Assembly: GCF_048213115.1 (NCBI RefSeq)
Contig: NZ_CP172404.1
Location: forward strand, 3,472,001 to 3,536,000
DNA length: 64,000 bases
Origin: Niveibacterium terrae
GTDB lineage: Bacteria > Pseudomonadota > Gammaproteobacteria > Burkholderiales > Rhodocyclaceae
Direction: 5' to 3'
Shown here: positions 41,079-49,658 of the stretch, piece by piece
How positions within the stretch are numbered: position 1 is the stretch's first letter
Layout: each line of letters starts with the position of its first letter
Notes under the pieces: model-generated
Database searches by the model: none
Told to the model about the DNA's origin: nothing
The model's input: the letters and a program-made list of their open reading frames with translations, nothing else
Translations under genes and position numbers: made by a program

Positions 41079-41978
41079 ATGGACAAGTTTGTCGAGATGC
41101 GCACCTTCGTCGCGGTCGTCGAAGCGGGAAGCTTCGTCGGAGCGTCCGAGGCGTTGCAGGCTTCGAAACCGGCGGTCTCGCGGCTGATCGCCGACCTCGA
41201 AGCCCGCTTGGGCGTCAGGCTGCTGCACCGGACGACCCGCAGGCTCTCGCTGACCGAGGAAGGGGAAGTCTTCCATGCCCGCTGCCGGGAGCTGCTGAAC
41301 GCGCTGGACGAAGCCGAAGCGGAGATCACGTCGCGTTCGGGCGAAGCCTCGGGGCTGCTCCGTATCAACGGACCGGTCAGCTTCGGCATCGTCCATCTCG
41401 CGCCGCTGTGGGGGAAGTTTCAGCAGAGTCACCCAAAGGTCGCGCTCGACATCACGCTAAACGACCGCGTCGTCGACCTCGTCGAGGAAGGCTATGACCT
41501 CGCGATCCGGATCGCCCGCCTGCCCAGCTCCAGCCTGATCTGCCGCCGGCTCTGCACGACCCGGGTCGTGCTGTGCGCGTCACCCGACTATCTGGCGCGC
41601 GCTGGCACCCCCGTGCACCCGAACGAACTGGTGAATCACCGCATCCTCGCTTACAGCCAGCTGGCAACCGGGAACACCTGGGAGTTCGATGGCCCCGACG
41701 GGCATCATTCGATCAGGACCAGCCCGTCCCTCTACACGAACAACGGCGACACCTGCCGCGTCGCGGCGCTGCAGGGCGCAGGGCTGATCCTGCAGCCGAC
41801 CTTTCTGGTCGGCTGCGATCTGCGCTCGGGCGCGCTGGTTGAAGTCTTGCCCGAATACCGTTCGACCGATTTCGGGATCTATGCGGTCTATCCGACCCGC
41901 AAACACGTGTCGACGAAGGTGAGACTGATGATCGATTTCCTGATCGAGTCCTTCGCCCAGCCCGACTGGCCGGAGTGA
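41079..41978 (+). CDS. LysR family transcriptional regulator
   Basis: 299 residues from ATG 41079 with AGGA upstream; the reading frame is open further upstream, but that part is the complement of the neighbouring reductase gene. N-terminal HTH MRTFVAVVEAGSFVGASEALQASKPAVSRLIADLEARLGVRLLHRTTR; effector domain from about residue 90 with LLRINGPVSFGIVHLAPLW. It belongs to the DsdA/PcaQ-like broad LysR group that typically regulates a divergent oxidoreductase. It is convergent with the ABC permease gene with four bases between stops. Confidence 0.92.
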   Translation: MDKFVEMRTFVAVVEAGSFVGASEALQASKPAVSRLIADLEARLGVRLLHRTTRRLSLTEEGEVFHARCRELLNALDEAEAEITSRSGEASGLLRINGPVSFGIVHLAPLWGKFQQSHPKVALDITLNDRVVDLVEEGYDLAIRIARLPSSSLICRRLCTTRVVLCASPDYLARAGTPVHPNELVNHRILAYSQLATGNTWEFDGPDGHHSIRTSPSLYTNNGDTCRVAALQGAGLILQPTFLVGCDLRSGALVEVLPEYRSTDFGIYAVYPTRKHVSTKVRLMIDFLIESFAQPDWPE

Positions 41979-41982
41979 AGCC

Positions 41983-42681
41983 TCAGCGCCCGGGCAGAGG
42001 CGGTGCGATCCAAACCAGCAGCCGACGCGCGAGAACGCCGAAACCGTGGCAGAGCAGAAAATAGAGTGCGCCGATGAACAGGAAGATCTCGGTCGGATAG
42101 AGCTGGGTACGGGCGTTGACCTGGCCCGCGACCATCGTCAGCTCGGCCACATTGACGATGAAGGCGAGCGAAGTGTCCTTGATCAGCGAAACGAAAAGCG
42201 CGATCCACGAAGGTCCGAGATTGCGCAAAGCCTGCGGCGCGAGGATCCAGACCAAGGTCTGGGTGCGGCTCAGGCCACAGGCGAGGGCGGCTTCGCTCTG
42301 CCCATGCGGGAGCGCGGCGAGCGCGGCCAGAGTCGAATGCATCACCGCGGCCGAACTGAACCAGGCCAGCGCGACGATCACGGTCAAGGCCCCCGGCACG
42401 TCCCGCCCCAGCCAGCGCGGCAACAGGAAGTAGAGCCAGAAGATCACGAAGATCAGCGGGATGCCGCGGATCAGCTCGGCCCAGGCAATCACGACCCGGC
42501 TCACCCAACCCGGCCAGCGCCAGGCCACCGCGGCCAGAAGCACTCCGCCGAGCAGCGCGAGAGATCCCGCCGCGATTGCGATCAGCACGGTCAGCAAAAG
42601 CCCGCCGATCTCGCCCAGGTCGGTGCGCCCCCAGATCAGATAGGTAAAGTTGTCAGCGATGACCGCCCACGCCAAGCTCAT
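41983..42681 (-). CDS. Polar amino-acid ABC transporter permease (HisM family), first of two
   Basis: 232 residues, five to six hydrophobic helices. The cytoplasmic EAA loop is present: EAALACGLSRTQTLVWILAPQALRN. LGEIGGLLLTVLIAIAAGS and ELIRGIPLIFVIFWLYFLLPRWL fit the HisMQ family N terminus. The gene overlaps by four bases the next permease (ATGA at 42678-42681), so the two form a heterodimeric pore for a family 3 binding protein. No ATPase gene is in the window, which is unusual for this operon type. Confidence 0.9.
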   Translation of the reverse strand: MSLAWAVIADNFTYLIWGRTDLGEIGGLLLTVLIAIAAGSLALLGGVLLAAVAWRWPGWVSRVVIAWAELIRGIPLIFVIFWLYFLLPRWLGRDVPGALTVIVALAWFSSAAVMHSTLAALAALPHGQSEAALACGLSRTQTLVWILAPQALRNLGPSWIALFVSLIKDTSLAFIVNVAELTMVAGQVNARTQLYPTEIFLFIGALYFLLCHGFGVLARRLLVWIAPPLPGR

Positions 42682-43418
42682 CGCCGGGCCACCCTGAACC
42701 GTGAAGCCCTGAACATCAGAAGCTGGCTCATTGCGAGGCCCAGGAACAGGTAGAGCGTCGTGCCGACCGCATAGGCTTCGAGCGCATGGGCGTTATAAGC
42801 CTCGATCTCGCGAACCCGGTAGGTCAGTTCGGCCAGGCCAATCGCCGAAGCCAGAGACGAGAGTTTCATCAGGTTCAGGTACTGCCCAACCATAGGCGGC
42901 CAGGCGTTGCGCAATGCCTGCGGAAACAGCACGTAACGGAAGGCCTCGTTGTGGCGAAAGCCCAGGCTCAGCGCCGCGGCGTACTGCGCGCGCGGGACGG
43001 CCAGCAAGCCGGTTCTGAGCTCCTCGGCAAGGAATGCGCCACCGAACCAGGCCATGGCCCAGGTCGCGCAGACAAACTCGGGGGTCAGCAGACGGATATT
43101 CTCGTTGCCGCTGATCCAGCCGTGGTCGGCGATGATCGCGGAGCGCAGCGCTTCGGGCAGGGCTGAGTAGGCCGCGAAGTACCAGAAAAAAAGCTGGACC
43201 AGGAGCGGCGTGTTGCAGAGCACGTCGATGACCGCGCTGGCGACGGCGCGCGCCGGGCGCAGCGGCGAGATCCTCAGCGCGAGCAGCGCGAAAGCGATCG
43301 CGGTCGCAGCAAGCGAGGCGACGAGCGTGCTCAGCGCGCAGACGACAAGCCCCGAGGCTATCCAGCGGGCGGGCTCTCCCGAGAGCACGCCCGCCCAGTC
43401 CAGCGCCAGACCATTCAT
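42678..43418 (-). CDS. Polar amino-acid ABC transporter permease (HisQ family), second
   Basis: 246 residues with several hydrophobic helices. The EAA loop ALSLGFRHNEAFRYVLFPQALRN is recognisable, and YLNLMKLSSLASAIGLAELTYRV follows as in HisQ/GltJ proteins. It lies between the binding protein gene (11 bases upstream) and its partner permease. It forms half of the membrane channel. Transport would need an ATPase supplied from elsewhere. Confidence 0.9.
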   Translation of the reverse strand: MNGLALDWAGVLSGEPARWIASGLVVCALSTLVASLAATAIAFALLALRISPLRPARAVASAVIDVLCNTPLLVQLFFWYFAAYSALPEALRSAIIADHGWISGNENIRLLTPEFVCATWAMAWFGGAFLAEELRTGLLAVPRAQYAAALSLGFRHNEAFRYVLFPQALRNAWPPMVGQYLNLMKLSSLASAIGLAELTYRVREIEAYNAHALEAYAVGTTLYLFLGLAMSQLLMFRASRFRVARR

Positions 43419-43429
43419 CGACTAAGCGC

Positions 43430-44254
43430 TCAGCCGTGCGCGGTGATCTTGAAGTTGCGCGGCTCGGGCGCCTTGCTGCCCTTGCCGAACCAGCGCGCGT
43501 GGATCTTCGCCGCCTCGCCACTCTTCTCCAGTTCGAGCAGGCTTGCATTGACGAAGTCGAGCAAGGCCTTGTCGCCCTTCCGGACGCCGACGCCGATGTC
43601 TTCACGGCTCAGCAGGTCGGGCAAGATCTTGAATTTGGCCTTGTCCGGCGCCCCGGCGAGCAGCCCGACCAGGATGGAGCTGTCCTGAGTGATCGCATTG
43701 ACGTTGCCATTGCGCAGCGCAGTCAGCGCCAGCGGAATGTCGTCATAGGCAACGACCTGGGCCTTCGGGAAACGGGCGTGCAGGGCCTGCTCTCCGGTCG
43801 TGCCCTTGACCGCACCGATCCGCGATGCAGCGTAGCCATCGAGCTTGTTCGCGCTCTTCACCGGGACCAGGAACTGCTGACCGGTCACGAAGTAGGGATA
43901 GCTGAAATCGACGACCTGGGCGCGTTCGGGCGTGATCGTGATATCGGCGACGATCAGATCGGCCTTGCCCGACTGCAGTAGCGGAATCCGGTTGGCCGGA
44001 TTGGTCGGCACCAGTTCGAGCTTGACGCCGAGCTTCTTCGCCAGCGCTTTGGCGAAATCGATGTCGTAGCCGACGATCTCACGGCTCTTCGGGTCGACCG
44101 AACCGAAAGGAGGATTGCTGTCGAAAACCGCGGTCCTCAGCACTCCCGCCTTACGGATATCTTCGAGCTTTCCGGCATGGGCCAGTCCACTGGCAATCGT
44201 GGCCGCTAGCGCGATCAGCGTCGGAGCGGCAATACGCTTGAATAGGGAATTCAT
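43430..44254 (-). CDS. Periplasmic amino-acid-binding protein (SBP_bac_3) of the ABC importer
   Basis: 274 residues from ATG 44254 (AGGAG upstream). The signal peptide ends AHA near residue 29. Mature family 3 pattern: GKLEDIRKAGVLRTAVFDSNPPFG, IVGYDIDFAKALAKKLGVKLELVPTNPANRIPLL, LIVADITITPERAQVVDFSYPY and IGAVKGTTGEQAL. The binding pocket Arg/Asp pair typical of alpha-amino-group binding (R79-like NPANR, and a late Asp) is present. The substrate, probably an amino acid or dipeptide, cannot be fixed. It heads the operon SBP-permease-permease and is divergent from the TRAP-type binding protein gene. Confidence 0.92.
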   Translation of the reverse strand: MNSLFKRIAAPTLIALAATIASGLAHAGKLEDIRKAGVLRTAVFDSNPPFGSVDPKSREIVGYDIDFAKALAKKLGVKLELVPTNPANRIPLLQSGKADLIVADITITPERAQVVDFSYPYFVTGQQFLVPVKSANKLDGYAASRIGAVKGTTGEQALHARFPKAQVVAYDDIPLALTALRNGNVNAITQDSSILVGLLAGAPDKAKFKILPDLLSREDIGVGVRKGDKALLDFVNASLLELEKSGEAAKIHARWFGKGSKAPEPRNFKITAHG

Positions 44255-44310
44255 CTTGACTCCTGGAACGTTGGTGGAGGGGAAGATCAACGCCAGGTCA
44301 GTCTATCCAG

Positions 44311-44330
44311 CGTTCCCGAGACAGGGAACG
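44311..44330. promoter_or_regulatory. Inverted repeat upstream of the amino-acid importer
   Basis: CGTTCCC-GAGACA-GGGAACG, a perfect seven-base-arm palindrome with a six-base spacer, 57 bases before the binding protein ATG. It has the size of a dimeric repressor site. No regulator gene is adjacent. Confidence 0.55.
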
Positions 44331-44384
44331 AAGGGTTTTTCATATCCTAATTCGCGTTAGTCTCGCGGTGGAGACAGCGAGTTC

Positions 44385-44402
44385 TTTGACAAATCTGTCA
44401 AA
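44385..44402. promoter_or_regulatory. Inverted repeat upstream of the TRAP-type binding protein
   Basis: TTTGACA-AATC-TGTCAAA, perfect seven-base arms with a four-base spacer. The left arm contains a -35-like TTGACA. It is 117 bases before ATG 44519 and 55 bases from the other palindrome. Confidence 0.5.
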
Positions 44403-44518
44403 AATCATTGCCCCCCGGCGATTCGGCTCCGCAGGAATAAGCTAGCATGCAGAGCATGCTCCTGCGGACGACGAGCCTTCCGCAGGGGATGGCGATAAAA
44501 ATACAGGAGACAGAATCA

Positions 44519-45496
44519 ATGAATAAGAAGATTTGGCTGGCTGCCACGGCGCTTTTCTTGTCCGTGACCGGCTCAGCCGAGGCACGCGACCTGGTCACCG
44601 CTGAAGTCCAACCCCCTGACCACGCGATCGTCAAGGCCGAGGAATTCCTCGGAAGCCGCCTCAGCGAGCTGAGCCGTGGAAGCCTCACCATCCAGCTGCA
44701 CCACAGCGGCCAGCTCGGCAGTGAAAGCCAGGTCTGGGAAAAGGTGCGCACCGGCAAGCTCGACATTGCCCGGGTCAATGCGGCGGTGCTGGGCAGCGAA
44801 GTGCCCGCGGCGCGCGTGCTGAGTCTGCCCTATCTGTTTCGCTCGCGCGATCACCTGTGGCACACGCTGAGTGGGGACTTCGGCACCCGTCTTGCCAACG
44901 AAGTCGACCGTGCCGGCGCCATCGTGCTGACCTACTACGACAGTGGCACGCGCTCCTTCTATACGACGCACAAGCCGATCCGCACCCACTCCGACTTCGC
45001 CGGGCTGCGCATCCGCGTCCAGGACTCTCCGGTCTACCGCGACCTGATCACGATGCTGGGCGGCAAACCGGTCAGTGTTCCATTCGACAAGGTCGAAGAG
45101 GCGCTGAAGAACGGCACGATAGACGGCGCGGAGAACAACCTGCCTTCCTATGTGTCGAGCGGGCATTACAAATACGCACGCTACTACACCGTCGACGAGC
45201 ACAGCACGGTGCCCGAAGTGCTGCTGATCTCGAAGAAGACCTGGAACACGCTGTCGGCGGACCAGAAGAAGCAGCTCCAGGCCGCAGCGAAGGATTCGTC
45301 GGCTCTGATGAAGAAGCTGTGGGCCGAGAGCGAAGCGCGCTCGCGCGAGAAAGCGCGCAAGGAAGGCGTCACGATCATCGAGAAAGGCCAGATCTCGCTG
45401 GCCGGGATCGAGAGCTTCGCGGTCAAGATCTACAACAAATACGCCACCGATCAGCAAGACTTCGCGGCGGTGATGAACATCGTCAACTCGCGCTGA
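44519..45496 (+). CDS. TRAP transporter substrate-binding protein (DctP family), no partner genes
   Basis: 325 residues from ATG 44519 (AGGAG upstream). The signal peptide ends AEA near residue 22. DctP pattern: HAIVKAEEFLGSRLSELSRGSLTIQLHHSGQLGSESQVWEKVRTGKLDIARVNAAVLGSEVPAARVLSLPYLF, with the conserved carboxylate-binding Arg in FAGLRIRVQDSPVYRDLITMLGGKPVSVPFDKVEEALKNGTIDGAENNLPSY. DctP proteins capture C4-dicarboxylates or other organic acids for DctQM permeases. No dctQ or dctM is in the window, so it is an orphan. It is convergent with alkA four bases downstream. Confidence 0.92.
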   Translation: MNKKIWLAATALFLSVTGSAEARDLVTAEVQPPDHAIVKAEEFLGSRLSELSRGSLTIQLHHSGQLGSESQVWEKVRTGKLDIARVNAAVLGSEVPAARVLSLPYLFRSRDHLWHTLSGDFGTRLANEVDRAGAIVLTYYDSGTRSFYTTHKPIRTHSDFAGLRIRVQDSPVYRDLITMLGGKPVSVPFDKVEEALKNGTIDGAENNLPSYVSSGHYKYARYYTVDEHSTVPEVLLISKKTWNTLSADQKKQLQAAAKDSSALMKKLWAESEARSREKARKEGVTIIEKGQISLAGIESFAVKIYNKYATDQQDFAAVMNIVNSR

Positions 45497-45500
45497 GTAT

Positions 45501-46409
45501 TCACGCCGCCACCGAGTTCATCGCCCACAGGTGGGCGGCGAGCAGGGCTCGCCAAGGCGAGAAGTCGGCGAGCCAGGCCTTGACCTGTTTCTCGGTCAAG
45601 GCCTCATCGCTTCCGAGCAGGCTCTGTAAGCCCCGGCGGACCGCCGCATCCGCGTGCAGCGAACCGTCCAGCCAGCCGAAGCCGCGCAGCAGCGCGTAAT
45701 CGACCGTCCACGGACCGATTCCGCGGATCGCGAGCAGTCTGGCGCGGATCTCGTCGATCGCAAGGGTGTCCGCCCATCGCTGCAAAGGAAGAACTCCGTC
45801 GCTGACGAGGCGGGCAAGCTCCATCAGAGTGGCCGCCTTGGCCGCCGAGAATCCGGCTTCACGAAACTTGTCCGCGTCGAGCGCGGCGATCGCCTCGGCA
45901 TCCGGATAGCAGAACAGACCGCATGAGAGCCGCCGCCCCGCGGCCAGGATCAGCTTGCGGCGCAGCGAAACGGCCACCGCAACGCTGATCTGCTGCCCCG
46001 TGATTGCCCAGCTCAAGGCTTCGAAAGGCGACGCGGCGAGCGGCACGCGCAGCCCGCTCTGACGGGAGAGCAGAGGCCCAATCAGAGCATGATCGCGAAA
46101 GCGCGATTCGAAGCCCTCGACGTGCTGGTCCAGGCCCAGCATCCGTTCGGCGAAACGCATGAAATCGCGCTCGCAACACGGCTCGCCGTCACCCGCAGCG
46201 CCCTCGCAGGCGAGCTCAACGTCTATCCGGCCAGCGAGGAAGCGGACGGTCAGACAGGCCGGAGCGCCCCTCCAGATCAGGCCTTTGCGGAAACCGCCAA
46301 CTTCTGCCTTCTCGGCGACTTCAAACGGATCGCGGCGGTGAAAAGCAAGGATGTCGGCAATCCGGTAATTCGCAGGCAGAGCGAAACACGCGGACAGTTT
46401 GCCACTCAT
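45501..46409 (-). CDS. alkA: DNA-3-methyladenine glycosylase II (AlkA family)
   Basis: 302 residues. An AlkA N-terminal domain (about 10-105) precedes the HhH-GPD glycosylase: FEALSWAITGQQISVAVAVSLRRKL, AGFSAAKAATLMELARL, and the hairpin RGIGPWTVDYALLRGFG with the catalytic Asp D254 in SLHADAAVRRG. It excises alkylated purines to start base excision repair. Its start overlaps the ogt stop by four bases (ATGA at 46406-46409), so the two alkylation-repair genes form one unit. No Ada-type regulator is present. Confidence 0.9.
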   Translation of the reverse strand: MSGKLSACFALPANYRIADILAFHRRDPFEVAEKAEVGGFRKGLIWRGAPACLTVRFLAGRIDVELACEGAAGDGEPCCERDFMRFAERMLGLDQHVEGFESRFRDHALIGPLLSRQSGLRVPLAASPFEALSWAITGQQISVAVAVSLRRKLILAAGRRLSCGLFCYPDAEAIAALDADKFREAGFSAAKAATLMELARLVSDGVLPLQRWADTLAIDEIRARLLAIRGIGPWTVDYALLRGFGWLDGSLHADAAVRRGLQSLLGSDEALTEKQVKAWLADFSPWRALLAAHLWAMNSVAA

Positions 46410-46912
46410 CGCTGACCGCTCTGCTCCGTTTCGCGTTCGAGCAAGGCCCTCTTGCGCGCGACGCCCCAGCGATAGCCGGACAGCGAAGCGTCACTGCGGA
46501 CGATACGGTGGCAGGGGATCACGACCGCGAGCATGTTCGCGGCGCAGGCTCCGGCGACCGCGCGCGCCGATTTCGGCGCATCGATCCGGCTGGCGATCTG
46601 CGCATAGCTCGCGGTGTGGCCAACCGGAATCTCGCACAGGGCCCGCCAGACCCTTCGCTGGAAAGCGGTGCCGCGGATATCCAGGGGCAGATCGCTCGGC
46701 CGCCCCGGGTGCTCGGTCAGATCGACAACCCGGGCGGCAAGTTCATCAACGCGGGCATCGTCCTGCGCTCGTTCGGCGCCAGGAAAACGCTGCAGAAGCG
46801 CGCCGACCAGCGCATCGGGACCATCGCCCAACGCGATCGCGCAGATCCCCTGCTCGCTGACCGCGACCAGCAGAACACCAAGCGAACACTGAGCAAGCGT
46901 GAAACGGATCAT
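46406..46912 (-). CDS. ogt: Methylated-DNA--protein-cysteine methyltransferase
   Basis: 168 residues. The C-terminal half is the suicide alkyltransferase: RGTAFQRRVWRALCEIPVGHTASYAQIASRIDAPKSARAVAGACAANMLAVVIPCHRIVR, with acceptor Cys C134 in PCHR and the RAV(A)GACAANMLAVVIPCHR turn. The N-terminal half resembles Ogt/AdaB rather than Ada, as no zinc-binding Cys set is seen. It removes methyl groups from O6-methylguanine. It is co-transcribed with alkA. GGGGGAC lies before ATG 46912. Confidence 0.92.
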   Translation of the reverse strand: MIRFTLAQCSLGVLLVAVSEQGICAIALGDGPDALVGALLQRFPGAERAQDDARVDELAARVVDLTEHPGRPSDLPLDIRGTAFQRRVWRALCEIPVGHTASYAQIASRIDAPKSARAVAGACAANMLAVVIPCHRIVRSDASLSGYRWGVARKRALLERETEQSGQR

Positions 46913-46926
46913 GATGTCCCCCGAGA

Positions 46927-48189
46927 TCAGAGAAACCGGAAAGCGAACGCAGCGACCACGGTCGGTGGCAGCGCGGCGAGCAGGAGCTTGAACGGGCTGA
47001 CCGCCTGATCTTCGAAATGCGCACGCAGGATCGCGAGCCCTGCCGGGTTCGGAGCGTTGGCGATGATCGTCAGCCCTCCTCCGGTCACCGCGCCGGCAAC
47101 CAGCGCATATTTGAAGCCATCGGCGAGCCCTTCGACCTGGGCCCCCAGATAGGTCAGCGCGGCGTTATCGGTAAAGGCGGTCAGCGCTGCGGCACCGAAA
47201 AACACCGCATCCTCGCTCATCCTGAGAAGCAGCGGCTGAAGCCACCACGACTGCAGACCGCCCAGCACGACCAAGCCGGCCAGGAAGAAGGCGACCAGCA
47301 GGCCTTCGCGCAAGATCAGCGGATCCTGATGACGGGAATAGGCGTGGGCGATGCCCAGGAAGAAGAGAAAGATGCCCAGGAAGATCGCCGGATGGTGGGC
47401 GAAGATGACGACCGCGGCGAGCAGAGCCAAATGCACGGCGACGAGAAAAGCCGGCACCGCTGGCTGAGCCCCCTCCTTCTCCTCGGGCACAGTCAGGCGG
47501 CACAAAGTCCCGGAGAAGACGAGGGTCGCGGCGAGCGCGTTGACCAGCACCGCGATAGCCGCTTTCCCGCCGAAGTTGGCCAGCATGAAACCGATGTCCC
47601 AGTCCCACTTGCTGGCGACCATCAGCACCGGCGGCGCGGCGAACGGAGTCAGCGTGCCGCCTATCGAAATATTGACGAAGAGCACGCCCAGAGTCGCGTA
47701 CTTGAGCCGCGGCGACACTTCGGCCGAAAAGATTCTCCTCGACAGGATCAGCGCCGCCAGCGTCATCGCGGCCGGCTCGGTGACCAGGGAGCCGAGCAGC
47801 GGAACGACCGCGAGCACAACGAAGTAAAAGCCCATGCTGCCCGGCAAGGGGATGACCCGCACCAGCGCGCGAATCAGCGCGGTCGCGGCGGCCAGGATGG
47901 GCCGGGTTCCGGCGATGACCATGATCGCGAACACGAACAACGGCTCGGTGAAGTCGCGCGAATCGATGTAGCGGGTCGCAGCCGGGCTGCCCTGCAGCGC
48001 GAACATCGCGACGACGAGAACCATCGCCCAGAAGCCGAACACGACTTCGATCTCGCCGAGCAGATGCCAGAGCCCGGCGTGAGCGGGACGAAGCCTCGCG
48101 AGGCGCTCGAACGCGCCGGTTGCGAAAGAATGCAGGATCGCGACCGCAAACAGCGCTGCGGCAATCCATTCGATCAGCGTAGGGTTCAA
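46927..48189 (-). CDS. Putative Na+/H+ antiporter (Na_H_antiport_3-like)
   Basis: 420 residues, about 12 hydrophobic segments. It fits the putative sodium/proton antiporter family described for many Gram-negatives: FGFWAMVLVVAMFALQGS, PLLGSLVTEPAAMTLAALILSRRIF, NISIGGTLTPFAAPPVLMVASKW and FTDNAALTYLGAQVEG with conserved acidic residues in helices. Start is TTG 48189 with AAGGAGG five bases upstream; ATG alternatives nearby are out of frame. It probably exports Na+ in exchange for protons. It lies 14 bases upstream of ogt on the same strand. Confidence 0.82.
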   Translation of the reverse strand: MNPTLIEWIAAALFAVAILHSFATGAFERLARLRPAHAGLWHLLGEIEVVFGFWAMVLVVAMFALQGSPAATRYIDSRDFTEPLFVFAIMVIAGTRPILAAATALIRALVRVIPLPGSMGFYFVVLAVVPLLGSLVTEPAAMTLAALILSRRIFSAEVSPRLKYATLGVLFVNISIGGTLTPFAAPPVLMVASKWDWDIGFMLANFGGKAAIAVLVNALAATLVFSGTLCRLTVPEEKEGAQPAVPAFLVAVHLALLAAVVIFAHHPAIFLGIFLFFLGIAHAYSRHQDPLILREGLLVAFFLAGLVVLGGLQSWWLQPLLLRMSEDAVFFGAAALTAFTDNAALTYLGAQVEGLADGFKYALVAGAVTGGGLTIIANAPNPAGLAILRAHFEDQAVSPFKLLLAALPPTVVAAFAFRFL

Positions 48190-48294
48190 ACCATCCTCCT
48201 TGCTTTTTGACGAGCCCGCCAGAATTTGGACGGGCTCGCCCGGATGCGGACGGGCGCGCTATGCTGGCTAGCGTATCAATTCTTCTGTCCGACG

Positions 48295-48840
48295 ATGAAC
48301 ACAAAAGACGAATCCGCGACGACCGAAATCACGCGCCTGTTCGCAGCCCTCCGCCCAGCCTTCCCCGACCTTGAAGCGATCACGGTGCTGCATATCGGCG
48401 CGGAGCAAACACTCGTCGCCAGCGCTTCGAACGATTCTCCGGCAATCCAGGCGATAGCGATAGGCTCTTCGGCTCGCGGTGTCGCGCACATCCTTCACAC
48501 GCCACCGACCGCGGCCGAGGTCGAAGAGGTGATCCAGATCGTCGAGGACGCGCTCTTTCCTGTCCGCGCGATGCTGGCCCACGCCTCGACGCTGCTTACG
48601 AACGACCCCGGAATCGCCGAGATCGCAGACCTTGCCGGTCTCGCCAAAGCTCCCCGGCGCGTGCTATCGCGCGAAGCGGTGGAACGGCTCTTCGGACGCA
48701 TGGCCATGCTTGCCGAAGGTCAGCCGCTCGCGCACTCAGGTCTGCCGGCTCGAGCCGACTTCTATGTGACCCTGTTGATCCTGCGCGAGTTCCTGCACCA
48801 TCAAGGTTTCGACGCGATCACGATCGAAACTCAGCGGTAG
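48295..48840 (+). CDS. Hypothetical cytoplasmic protein
   Basis: 181 residues from ATG 48295. The longer frame from 48226 would start inside the divergent promoter of the antiporter gene and has no ribosome-binding site. There is no signal peptide or membrane segment. It looks like an alpha/beta protein: two strands (AITVLHIGAEQTLVA, AIQAIAIGS), a helix with PPTAAEVEEVIQIVEDALFPVRAML, then a C-terminal FYVTLLILREFLHHQGFDAITIET. I do not recognise a family. It overlaps the GH16 gene tail by ten bases on the other strand. Confidence 0.65.
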   Translation: MNTKDESATTEITRLFAALRPAFPDLEAITVLHIGAEQTLVASASNDSPAIQAIAIGSSARGVAHILHTPPTAAEVEEVIQIVEDALFPVRAMLAHASTLLTNDPGIAEIADLAGLAKAPRRVLSREAVERLFGRMAMLAEGQPLAHSGLPARADFYVTLLILREFLHHQGFDAITIETQR

Positions 48841-49607
48841 CCTGCGACGTAATCGACGATGAAGCGCATCGCGTCGGCGTCGCGGTTCTCCAGATCGTAG
48901 AGATTCAGCATCAGCTGCATCGGATAGGCAGGAGACTGCTCACTCGTCCGGATCAGGCGACCGTTGATGAAGAAACTAACTCGCTCTTCGGTCCACTGCG
49001 CCGCATAGGTATTGAAGCGGCTCACGTCGAGTTCGAACTCGTCCTCGTGAAAATCGTCGACGATCCGTGGATCGCCAAAGGGGTGCAGACCATAACCGAT
49101 CTTTGCCCGCCCCTCGCCGACATTACCCCCCTTGAGCTCAAACAGACAGATCTCGGCGGAGTGCTCGGGCTCATCTTCGAAACCGATCATCCACAGCGCT
49201 GCGACGTTGTTCGCCGAGATCTCGCAGCGGGCGCGCAGCTCGAAATAGCCGTAGCGGGGCAGATAGGTCTTCTGCTCCGGCTGGGCTTCGCGAACCACGC
49301 AGTCTTTCGAGAAGCGGTGCTGCCCCTGAGGCGAGCCGAGCGGACCGGCGAAGAGCCCGGTCTGCAGCGAGGAGACGCGGACCGGGCCGTTGAATTCCGG
49401 GCACCAGGGCTGCTGATCGGCATCGATCTTCAGCACCAGAGCCTGTCCGGAGAGCTCATAGCGCGGCACCGCCCTCGCCCGACAACTCCACTGCGGCAGA
49501 TAGAACGGAATCCATTTTTTTGTATCGAGCGCGGCCTGCTCGAAGCCATCGTAGAACTCGAGCGCGTAGGCGCGGCCTTCGACCATCTTCCGGGCGGGAA
49601 CTTTCAT
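48831..49607 (-). CDS. GH16-like protein with a Cys in place of the active-site Asp
   Basis: 258 residues, no signal peptide. The jelly-roll pattern of family 16 is clear: FYDGFEQAALDTKKWIPFYLPQW, YGYFELRARCEISANNVAALWMIG, and HTYAAQWTEERVSFFINGRLIR-like strand near the end (FNTYAAQWTEERVSFFINGRL). The usual E-x-D-x-x-E is here E152-I-C154-L-F-E157, so the middle Asp is Cys. Both Glu are kept. A changed mechanism or a non-catalytic carbohydrate-binding role is possible; some GH16-like groups seem to share this change. The cytoplasmic location is also unusual. It is preceded by DedA-rhodanese on the same strand. Confidence 0.8.
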   Translation of the reverse strand: MKVPARKMVEGRAYALEFYDGFEQAALDTKKWIPFYLPQWSCRARAVPRYELSGQALVLKIDADQQPWCPEFNGPVRVSSLQTGLFAGPLGSPQGQHRFSKDCVVREAQPEQKTYLPRYGYFELRARCEISANNVAALWMIGFEDEPEHSAEICLFELKGGNVGEGRAKIGYGLHPFGDPRIVDDFHEDEFELDVSRFNTYAAQWTEERVSFFINGRLIRTSEQSPAYPMQLMLNLYDLENRDADAMRFIVDYVAGYR

Positions 49608-49658
49608 CGCCAGCCTTTACAGGAAAAGGCCCCCATTCTCGCCGAATTCGCTTGCGCC

